From Zasmidium citrigriseum (Eukaryota > Ascomycota > Dothideomycetes > Mycosphaerellales > Mycosphaerellaceae), in NCBI GenBank assembly GCA_002786025.1, contig NHNW01000052.1, positions 62,001-126,000 on the forward strand: a stretch of DNA of 64,000 nt. The letters are read 5' to 3'. Under the pieces are notes generated by a model, which worked only from the letters and a program-made list of their open reading frames with translations, was not told the origin of the DNA and did not search any database. Shown one piece after another: positions 56,628 through 64,000 of this stretch. The position numbers and the translations under genes are program-made. Numbering within the stretch: the first letter of the stretch is position 1; every line of letters starts with the position of its first letter.

Positions 56628-57371
56628 ATGTCGCAGCAGGCTCCGACATCTGGCCTCTCTGGCTCAAGTCAGCAGAATGGGAGCGTTGGTCGAGCGATCC
56701 GTGATCGCACTCGAGATGCTCTCCTTACGAGCATACCGAACGCAGACGTCCCAGCTCCGCCGAAACATCCATATGACGCTATGGAAAAGTGGTCAGAGCA
56801 GTCAGAGGCAGGCGCCATCGTGAGACATGAACTCACGCAGGGCATCGTCTCGCCCCTAAGAGTCCCCAATCGATCAGCCTCGGACGGCTCATCTCCTCAG
56901 CTGAACGCCAGTCAAGAGGAGCTTAGGGACTTCGTTTTCTCGACATCTGAGGTCGATTCTCTCGACACATCAGCACCTACAAGCCCAAAGACGACTCCAT
57001 TCCACCCACCAAGCACACCAACCTCAACACAAGTCCCATCACATCCAGCCACCTCCACCTCTGGCATCGTTGTGACCTTAGCCGGTCAAACGAGCGATTT
57101 CGAGTCACCAAGCACTCCTCCCATCCGTCATTGTGGTACCCCAGCCTCCATCCAAGACGTCGCGTTCACTGCTCATGGCGTGGCATTGATCCCGACTTCT
57201 GGTTTGATACTTCACACTGTCCCCGAGTCGCCTGCGCAAGTTGAGAAGAGTAGACCGTCGTCGTCCGCTCACCAGGCCGAGCCCCAAGGCAGACTCAATG
57301 CATGGGTCCGAGCCTACGCTCGTGTTAGGCAATCCATTCGCAGACGTAATCCCGAAGCGGCTTTGTCATGA
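56628..57371 (+). CDS. Hypothetical Ser/Thr/Pro-rich protein, 247 aa
   Basis: The ATG at 56628 (MSQQAPTSGL) is the first ATG of the frame. The protein is mostly low-complexity and probably disordered, with many S/T-P pairs (SPKTTPFHPPSTPTSTQ) that could be phosphorylated by proline-directed kinases. It has a basic C-terminus (NAWVRAYARVRQSIRRRN) that could form an amphipathic helix. No domain, signal peptide or membrane segment is visible. Codon use and the single long frame support a gene, but no family is recognised. Confidence 0.6.
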   Translation: MSQQAPTSGLSGSSQQNGSVGRAIRDRTRDALLTSIPNADVPAPPKHPYDAMEKWSEQSEAGAIVRHELTQGIVSPLRVPNRSASDGSSPQLNASQEELRDFVFSTSEVDSLDTSAPTSPKTTPFHPPSTPTSTQVPSHPATSTSGIVVTLAGQTSDFESPSTPPIRHCGTPASIQDVAFTAHGVALIPTSGLILHTVPESPAQVEKSRPSSSAHQAEPQGRLNAWVRAYARVRQSIRRRNPEAALS

Positions 57372-57696
57372 AAAGGGCCTGAAGAGGTAAATGTACGCAG
57401 TTTCTCATCGATTGCAAGTGGGAAAGATTCGAGTTCGAGACGTGAAATTTGAATCTTTTCGCATTCAGAGAGGCATTTATCACTTCGTACTTTTTCCGTA
57501 CTTTCATGAAACCCCATTTTCGGGGCATCTCCGTCTCCCCAATCCCTATCATTCCTTCAAAAAACGCCTTGCTATGCCTTCCCACGATGCATGATCATCT
57601 CCATGCCCTTCATAATAACACCCATAGCCCCGCTGAACGCCGATCCTTCTCCGCGTGGTGAACTTGGCTCTCCTGCTTACTCTGCGGCTCCGTTCC
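57372..57696. other. Convergent 3' region
   Basis: 325 bp between the convergent ends of the hypothetical gene and the eIF3 gene. No gene is recognised; it should hold both 3' UTRs. Confidence 0.5.
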
Positions 57697-59210
57697 CTAA
57701 TACGTCCTCGCTAGGTTTCGCAGGTACCAGTCCACCAATCTCCTGCCCGTCTTGGTCTCGGATACGTGGATCAAATCGCCTTCCATGGCGTAGTCGAGAT
57801 CGCTCGAGTTGACGACGTCGCCTTCCAGGAGACCGCCCTCGGAGTGTCTGACCTGTCGGCTGCGTTGCTTGTTGACGAGGAGCCAGCTGCGGAGGGTATC
57901 GGCGTCGACCTCGAGGAATCCGGCGAGCTTGGTGAGGTCCATGGTCGTGTAGAGCTTGAGGTAGCTGCGGACGGTGGGTGAGAACATGTTGGTCTTGACT
58001 TCGTTCATGAAGATGGTAAGGTGGTGCTCGATCGGGTCGGGGTTGAGGTGTGGGTTGTCGAAGTCCGGTGGAGTTGGGGAGATGAACTTGGGGCAGGCAG
58101 TGCGGAAGAGCTCCTCGAAGATGGGAAGAGCCTCTGGGCCGCCTCGCTGCATGCGCGTGAGCTGCTCGCCGTACTTCTCGCGCAGGGCGGTGTGGATGGT
58201 GTCGTCCAGGCGAGTTGGGTAGAAGGCAACGCAGATGGCGACGAGAGCATACATCTGGTCGTTCTTCTTGCTGATGCTGTCGTACTGTGCGCCCTTCTGG
58301 AAGTTCTTGGTCCGAGAGACGTAGATGAGGATGTGGTTGAAGGCTCGGAGAGCATCGGCATAGCGGTGCATCATCATGTATGAGAAGCCGATGTAGTAGT
58401 AGGTGGTGAAGTTGGCGGCCATGACACGGGCGAACATGGCCTTCTTGTTAAGCTCGATGTCGTCGAGGGTCTTGAGGGCGAGGCTGAAGTCGCCGAGCAG
58501 GCAGTGTACCCGCAAAAGACCAATGATGGAGAAGTATCCCAGCATCTGATACAGACTCCTGCTGCCATATTCGCCGGCGTATGGTGCTGGGTCCTCGCCT
58601 CTCTTGCGCGCTGCTAATTGCTCGCTGATTTGCGATCGCTGGATGAGGGAGTAGAGGACGTTGAGGACTGAGTAGCAGCCCCAGGTGTTCGGGTTCTCGC
58701 GGAGCACGGCGACCTCGTCTTCGCTGATGTTGGAGTTGGACTGGCCCTGCTGGAAGGCGGCCTTTTGGCGGAAGGCGCAGAAGGAGTTGAACTGGTAGAT
58801 GAACTCGTCGATGACATCCCACGCCCAGTAGTACTATCACGTGAATCAGCAATGTCCCTACCGTTCCATCACATGCTTGTTCCTACCGAAGGCACCTCGA
58901 TATCCACGGGTCCGTCGCTGTTCAGGATGAAATGGAAGAGATTGCAGTAGCTGTCGTAGCTCTGGATCTTCATCTCAATCGATGCGCCGTACTCGAGCGG
59001 TGTCGCGGCGGCCTGCAATTGCGCCTGCAAGTCTTGTGTGCCTGCTCCCAGCGACTGGGTGCGGTCGAGGCCGTAGTCGTCCATGCCATCCTCGTAGCCG
59101 ACCTGCTCGCGGTAGTCGTTGGCGAGCGCCTCCTCCTCGACATCCGAGTCGTCGTCGATGGGCCGCTCGGGCTGGCCCTGCTGGTATGCCGGCGCCTGTC
59201 GTACGCTCAT
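57697..59210 (-). CDS. eif3l: Translation initiation factor eIF3 subunit l, 486 aa
   Basis: Exons 59210-58887 and 58833-57697; the 53-nt intron (GTAGGA..TAG) is phase 0 and joins ...DIEVPS to YYWAWDVIDEFIYQF. eIF3l is a PCI-domain subunit of the eIF3 complex, which loads the 43S ribosomal particle onto mRNA. S. cerevisiae lacks it, while filamentous fungi keep it. Visible signatures are SYDSYCNLFHFIL, WDVIDEFIYQFNSFC, NTWGCYSVLNVLYSLI, SLYQMLGYFSIIGLLRVHCLLGD, FSYMMMHRYADALRAFNHIL and the PCI/winged-helix part YLKLYTTMDLTKLAGFLEVD. The N-terminus is acidic (DDDSDVEEEAL). The length matches other fungal subunits. Confidence 0.94.
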
Positions 59211-59557
59211 GTTGGCGGTGGTGTGGTGGTTGGGGGTGGTGGTGGAGTGGGTGTCGTCGGCGAGGTCCAACAAATTGCGGCGCCCACCAAAAATCCGCGA
59301 ACTCTTGGCGCCGACTGCACTTCACGAGGTGGGGCGAGCACGAGGTGTCTGACTTGCTTCAGGTCTGCACACTACAACGCAATTGAGATACTCTGTCCTC
59401 GCCGAAATTGACTGATCGGATCGGACAAAGCGAATGCGGACAGAAGAATACAAACAAGAGCAACTTGACTCCCATTTCTCCACCTCTTCCAACACCTCAA
59501 GATCGCTCACATCTAATCGAATTCATCGAAGAGACATCAATTGAAGGAGATCCCATC
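59211..59557. promoter_or_regulatory. Divergent promoter region, eif3l / nitrilase-family gene
   Basis: 347 bp between divergent start codons. It must contain both promoters. No specific factor site is recognised. Confidence 0.5.
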
Positions 59558-60551
59558 ATGGCTCCAGTCTATCGAGTAGCAGTTATTCAAATGTGGCCAA
59601 AGGTCTGAACAAAAAACACCTTCCTTTTGTCGAATACTGACGAAAAACCACTGCAAGCCCATGGCCATGGAACGAAACTTCAACGTCGCCGCAGACTTCA
59701 TCCGCGCCGCCGCAAAACAAGGCGCCGAACTCGCAGTCTTGCCCGAATACCACCTGCTCAACTGGATTCCCCACGATCCAAAATTCAAAAAAGCCTGCTC
59801 GCACTGGAAGACCTACGTCGACAAGTACCTCGCCCTGGCCAAGGAGTGCGAGATCAACATCGTTCCGGGGACCATAGTCGAGCTTCACGACGAGGGAACC
59901 AAGGACGAGAGGCTGCTCAATGTGGCTTACTTCATGACTGCGAAGGGAGAGATTGCCGGCAAGTATGTGAAGAAGAACCTTTGGGGGGATATTGAACGTC
60001 TGCATCTCACTTCCAGCTCGGACGATCCGCATCCAGTCTTCGACACCCCTCTTGGAAAGGTTGGTATGCTGATATGTTGGGATCTGGCCTTCCCTGAGGC
60101 TTTCCGGGAGATGATTGCGAAGGGGGCGAAGATGATTATTATCCCGACTTTCTGGACGTTGACGGATTGTTCGAAGAAGGGGCTGGCTGTTAATCCTGTT
60201 GCTGAGGGGTTGTTTTTGGATAGTATGCTTACGGCGAGGTGTTTTGAGAATACTTGCGGTAAGTCTTGTTTTGGCCGGTTTGATCTCCTTTCTGACATGT
60301 GTTACCCAGCCATCGTCTTCGCCAATGCGGGTGGTCCACCAGGGAAGGGCTACGCGGGACTCTCACAAGTTTGTGTTCCATATGCAGGCGCCTTGACACG
60401 CCTTGGCAGTCATGCAGAAGGCATGGCCGTCGTCGACGTGGATATGCAGATCGTCGAAGACGCCGAAGAGAATTATCAAGTCCGATCTGATCTCGCAAGA
60501 AGTGATTGGCATTATGAATACAGACATAGCAAGTCAGATGCTAAGCTCTGA
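59558..60551 (+). CDS. Nitrilase-superfamily carbon-nitrogen hydrolase, 295 aa
   Basis: Exons 59558-59602, 59658-60258 and 60310-60551. Intron 2 (GTAAGT..CAG, 51 nt) is in frame, so unspliced reading inserts 17 residues; spliced, it gives NTCAIVFANAGG. Intron 1 has a weak donor (GTCTGA) and an AAG acceptor, but joining VIQMWPK to PMAMERNFNVAA restores the family N-terminus. The catalytic triad is complete: E45 (VLPEYH), K120 (YVKKNLW) and C155 (LICWDLAFPEAFRE). The family hydrolyses C-N bonds of amides, nitriles or carbamoyl compounds. The form here resembles the uncharacterised fungal amidase-like branch, and the substrate is unknown. No signal peptide, so probably cytosolic. Confidence 0.9.
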
Positions 60552-60769
60552 TCAATGTCAAATTACTCGAACCATGTCTACCAAAGTACGGCACTTCGCC
60601 TTCCGCATTTCTCTGCTTCCGAAAGAATGGTGGTGCTGATCTCAACTTCAAGTCGCCACATGCAACCAAGCCCCCTGATCGTAGCAACATTCACCAACGC
60701 CCTTGACCCCAGCAACAAAAGAAAAGTCCGTCCTATCGCTATCCTCCCCAATACCCTGGGAACCCACCC
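60552..60769. other. Convergent 3' spacer
   Basis: Short spacer between the hydrolase gene and the possible small minus-strand gene; it probably holds 3' UTRs. Confidence 0.4.
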
Positions 60770-61201
60770 TCAACTCCGCAACAATCCCTCATCGCCCTCT
60801 TGCGACCTTACACCGCCCCTCCCAACCCTCCTCCCAACCCACCTCACCGCCCGTCCAAACCAACGCTTGCACGCTTCCCACCTCCTGCACTTCTCCCGCT
60901 GGGGAAGATTAGCCTCGTCATATCGCTCCTTTGGCTTCGGTGGCAGGTCGGCGTCTGAGACAGGGTGCATGCGGAGTGGATGGTGGACTCCGCGAATGGC
61001 GAGGCCGGGGAGTGGCGGTTCTGGGAATTGGGAGAAGCGGTAGGTCGTCGGTATTGGCATGTTGGAGTCGCGGTGGGAAGGAGGTGGAAGAGTGAGTGGG
61101 TGTGGGTGTACGGTTGTGCCGTTTGGAAGTTGGTATACGATTGTGCCGTCTGGGAGTTGGGTGGTTGGCATGGTTTGGTCGTGAGGTTGAGCGGTCGACA
61201 T
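60770..61201 (-). CDS. Possible small proline-rich basic protein, 143 aa
   Basis: An uninterrupted frame with an ATG in good context (ACCATGTCG). The N-terminal part contains the near-repeat LPDGTIVYQLPNGTTVHP. The middle is proline-rich, and the C-terminus is very basic with tryptophans (RRWEACKRWFGRAVRWVGRR), a possible amphipathic helix. I do not recognise a family. The opposite strand is also partly open, so the call stays tentative. Confidence 0.42.
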   Translation of the reverse strand: MSTAQPHDQTMPTTQLPDGTIVYQLPNGTTVHPHPLTLPPPSHRDSNMPIPTTYRFSQFPEPPLPGLAIRGVHHPLRMHPVSDADLPPKPKERYDEANLPQREKCRRWEACKRWFGRAVRWVGRRVGRGGVRSQEGDEGLLRS

Positions 61202-61720
61202 GGTTGTTCGTGGTGGTAATTTGCCGTTATGAATTGTGGCGAGTCCAGCTCAATGATTGAAGGTAGCAATGATGGCTGCAATAATTGTTGATATACTCGC
61301 GAGCAGGACTGATGCTAGAAGTGAGTGAGACTTGTCTTGATCTGAAGCGGTGGTGAGATGAGGTTCAACTTTCGCCATCTGATGGCTCCTGCATTTGAGA
61401 CTCGACATTGACACAGAAAGAGTTGCCCGGGGCCTCGATCTTTCCAATGCTCAGCGGCGCTTGACACAGATCTGTGTTGCAGTGTTGCAGGCCTTGGTGA
61501 GACATGAGACAGAAACGTTTCTCGATAGACGAGCCTCAAGCCTGGCTCTTCATTCGACCTTTCGAGGATTCTGATCTTATGTGAGTGAGTGAGATCGAGT
61601 CTCTGGGTACTGAGCCGGAGTCCTCGTCCTTTCCCCTTGACGCTGGATATGCGTATCTGATCATCGACAGTCGTACGTGTATGCACTCTCCTACCCACGC
61701 ACTTGTAGCAATCCAATAGA
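61202..61720. other. Intergenic region between two minus-strand genes
   Basis: 519 bp. It probably holds the promoter of the possible small gene and the 3' UTR of AAR2. Nothing else is seen. Confidence 0.4.
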
Positions 61721-63139
61721 CTAGAATCGAGCGTCCATCTCATCCAAATCCTGCATCTCCTCATCATCGCTCTCGACCTCTCTTACTCTTGGCTTTTCCT
61801 CATGATCGTCTTCCTCATCATCGCTACTCTCATCTTGCACCGTATCTGCAACCTTTCCTCGATCCGCCAAGCTTGCCCTACTTAGTCCAAGCGATAGGTC
61901 CCTCGCATCTTCTGGCGTAACACCTAACAACCTCGCCTGCTCAGGCGTCAAATCGACAATCTGCGGCGCAAACTCCCCCGTCTCATCATCTTCGTCGAAA
62001 GCAGTGCTCTCCATCTGTACTTGCTCGCCATCCTCCAGCTCCAGAACCCCTGAACGGGCGAAGGCGCCGCCGAACTGCCAGCCATGTTCCTGACGCAGGT
62101 AGTCTTCCAGGTCATCGAGTTCATCGACCACATCTGAGATGCCGGTGCCGGTCATGCCCTCCAGGCCTTTGCGGAAGCGAACGAGGAGATTCTTGAGCAG
62201 AGAACCGCCTTCGTCTGCAAGGTCGATCAGGCCGCCCTCTGCATCCTTGCAGTGTTGGAGTTGGAGCCGCAGGGCGGCGATGGCGTTGATAAAGAAGTCC
62301 GAGTTGTCCGCGACGGCGGCTTTGCAGGTGAAGATCAGCGTGAGGATGCGCTTCCACTGCTCGAGACAGGAGAAGTTGTTGATGGTGAGGACCATGAGGA
62401 AGCAGAATTGGAGTTCGCCGATGAGTTCTTCGGCATCGCCGCCTGTGCAGTGTTCTCGTGCGATGTGCTCGAGAGCCCAGGAGCGGTCTTGGGCGGCTTC
62501 TGTCCGCTCTCTTCCCGTCGCTCCCTCTCGCCATGTCTGCTTGAGGTCGATAGGTAGTAGATGAAGCTCCTTATCAGCCTGCAATTCTTCCTTGTCCTGC
62601 TCGTTCAACCCTGGAATGTCCTCCAAATCCCTTCTCGCCGAGCTTGCGGACGTCAAATGCCAGTGACTCGAGTCTCCTCCCGTGATCCTCGAAAGCAGCG
62701 CCTCACTGATGGCAGATGTCAGACTCGGCCAGTCGTTGACTTCTTCCTCCTCGTCCTCGTCCGCCTCGGGCAGTGTGCTCTTCGAGGTCGTCTGCCGGTA
62801 CGGCGTTAAACCCTCTCGCCAGAAACTTCCCAGGTTGGCTCGCCACCGTAGTCGTTCTGCTTCATCTGTCTCTGCCACTAGAGTCTCTGCTGCGGCGTTC
62901 CATTTCGCGACGAAGAGTGGCGTGCCGTCGGACTCGCTTTTGTTGGGTATCCTGAACCAGAGGCCGTGTCGCTCGGAGAATGCTGTGCTGGTTCCTGCGA
63001 AGGCGAAGTGGAAGCCAGAGGGTAGGTCTTTGACTCCTCGAAATCGCGGGGTGACAGTGAAGGAGAGCAAATCGATGCCGGCTAATGCTGATGCTGGGAG
63101 GCCCAGAAGAAGGAGCGCTGGCGAGTTGGCGGTTTCCAT
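61721..63139 (-). CDS. AAR2: U5 snRNP assembly factor Aar2, 472 aa
   Basis: Aar2 binds Prp8 in the cytosol during U5 snRNP assembly and is exchanged for Brr2 in the nucleus. The ATG at 63139 (METANSPALLLLGLPASALAGIDL) is the only ATG at the head of the frame and gives the family N-terminus. The N-terminal beta-rich domain shows FTVTPRFRGVKDLPSGFHFAFAG and GLWFRI. The linker is acidic, and the C-terminal helical domain shows ELIGELQFCFLMVLTINNFSCLEQWKRIL, the best conserved Aar2 segment. Downstream are helical segments and a strongly acidic tail (DESSDDEEDDHEE) not typical of the yeast protein. No intron, which is mildly ironic for a splicing factor. Confidence 0.9.
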   Translation of the reverse strand: METANSPALLLLGLPASALAGIDLLSFTVTPRFRGVKDLPSGFHFAFAGTSTAFSERHGLWFRIPNKSESDGTPLFVAKWNAAAETLVAETDEAERLRWRANLGSFWREGLTPYRQTTSKSTLPEADEDEEEEVNDWPSLTSAISEALLSRITGGDSSHWHLTSASSARRDLEDIPGLNEQDKEELQADKELHLLPIDLKQTWREGATGRERTEAAQDRSWALEHIAREHCTGGDAEELIGELQFCFLMVLTINNFSCLEQWKRILTLIFTCKAAVADNSDFFINAIAALRLQLQHCKDAEGGLIDLADEGGSLLKNLLVRFRKGLEGMTGTGISDVVDELDDLEDYLRQEHGWQFGGAFARSGVLELEDGEQVQMESTAFDEDDETGEFAPQIVDLTPEQARLLGVTPEDARDLSLGLSRASLADRGKVADTVQDESSDDEEDDHEEKPRVREVESDDEEMQDLDEMDARF

Positions 63140-64000
63140 GTTTGTGGTCGGTGGTGGCGTGACGTCTGTCGAGGTTGGTCTTGCCGGAAGAGCTCGGAGT
63201 TTATTCAACTGCTCATGCGGGTGTTCCTCGTCATGTCTTGTGAAAGCCTCTGCTGGCCGGAAAGTTCTTTTGATGGCAGTTCCTCGAATGGTGACGGGGA
63301 CGGTCTCAGTTTTCAGTGCAAGACTTTCAAGTCGCTCCGTCGTCAAAAAGCAATACTTTCACAATTCGTTTTCCTTCTGTGAAGAACCAGGGGACAAAGT
63401 ATTGTGTCGTAAGGCTCGCGATCTGAAGATGTCTAGTTCTGTTCAGTTCAATCTTCTCCACGCCTGCAAAGTCCATCCGTAGAATGTTCTACCATGTTAG
63501 CTGTCTTCTGTCATCGCCACGTCTCTTTATCCACGCTCTCAATCTCTATTAGCGGAAATTGCAAAAAGTAACAACCCAAATTCCTACGTAGGACTTGGAC
63601 AGAGAAAGCCGAGTCCAAAAAGTTGACAAAAAAAAGTGTTGTGATGTGGACACTGTCTTGAAGATTGTGAGCAATTGTTCGCAGGCTGATTAACTGCGAA
63701 TTACTTACGGGAATTGAACCCACGACCTAAATGGTCGTTAATGTTTGATTGACATGTCAATCGATTGCAGTGAAGCTAACCTTTCACAAGTACGCAGACA
63801 TGCGAAGCGACTGAACGATATTAGAGACGTTCTGACCAAGTCAGGCGCTGAGATACTCACAAATCATACCCCTAGACCAAGTCTAATCGACTAGTTAGCA
63901 TTTGTTGATGCTGGCGAGTCGATCGTGGTCACTTACGCCCTGATTGGTTGGAGATCGAGCATCTGTGGCAGTGATGTAGCTCTGGGACATTTTCCCGGAG
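63140..64000. other. Right-edge intergenic region, AAR2 promoter
   Basis: No protein-coding gene is recognised in the last 860 bp. It holds the AAR2 promoter and leader and, near 63.7 kb, a tRNA-like sequence on the minus strand that is listed separately. Confidence 0.45.
63704..63793 (-). other. tRNA-like sequence with a Pol III B box (doubtful)
   Basis: The minus strand reads GGTCGTGGGTTCAATTCCCG, containing a perfect B box (GGTTCAATTCC). It is flanked by partly pairing ends (TACTTG with TAAGTA), a GAA/TTC D-arm-like hairpin and a 16-bp palindrome GATTGACATGTCAATC where an anticodon arm or intron would be. The T stem pairs poorly and no clean A box or anticodon loop can be assigned. A degenerate tRNA or tRNA-derived element is possible. 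Confidence 0.25.

Noticed and set aside
1..64000. CRISPR array or bacterial operon structures
   Set aside because: No regularly spaced direct repeats of CRISPR type; the many introns show eukaryotic nuclear DNA.

Overview
The window is nuclear DNA of a filamentous ascomycete (Pezizomycotina, probably Dothideomycetes; the class is inferred). It is gene-dense. Introns are short (about 50-80 nt) with GT..AG ends and CTAAC-like branch points. There are single-copy eukaryotic housekeeping genes, secreted fungal oxidases, and one tract with an extreme repeat-induced point mutation (RIP) signature.

Layout. 1-20 kb: a disordered hypothetical protein, the ER-shaping protein lunapark, an HbpS/GlcG-like protein, a large ankyrin protein, a tandem pair of unrecognised paralogues carrying SUMO-type motifs, a secreted beta-propeller protein and an Nrd1-like RRM protein. 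19-24 kb: the mitochondrial AAA ATPase Bcs1, then two divergently transcribed ribosome-biogenesis genes (Rrp3 and Ssf1) sharing a 200-bp promoter. 25-28.7 kb: a secreted tyrosinase and a secreted heme-thiolate peroxidase side by side. 28.8-39.5 kb: the checkpoint kinase Mec1/ATR, Cox16 and 6-phosphofructokinase. 54.7-64 kb: a PD-(D/E)XK-like protein, a disordered protein, eIF3 subunit l, a nitrilase-family hydrolase, a possible small protein and the U5 snRNP factor Aar2.

The main discovery lies between 40.3 and 54.7 kb. An F-box/LRR gene is cut in two by a 12.4-kb insertion (41760-54193). The insertion is flanked by an 8-bp target-site duplication (CTCTGGGC) and has 18-bp imperfect terminal inverted repeats beginning CTACCTCC. 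Removing the insertion and one duplication copy joins both halves in one frame (about 647 codons). The inner 12.2 kb has almost no CpA or TpG. This removes every possible ATG and turns CAG, CAA and TGG codons into stops, so the tract looks empty. Reading it with RIP in mind exposes two convergent dead genes: a RecQ-like SF2 helicase (minus strand, about 50.4-53.5 kb) and a DUF6589-like protein (plus strand, about 42.6-45.5 kb). Between them lie clustered 12-bp repeats, tandem arrays, a 31-bp-arm palindrome and a tRNA-like box pair. The outer roughly 110-140 bp at each end escaped RIP, which suggests a small element carrying a nested large one, or sharply bounded RIP.

Exon coordinates and starts were worked out by hand from splice sites, reading phase and family knowledge. 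No alignment or database search was run.
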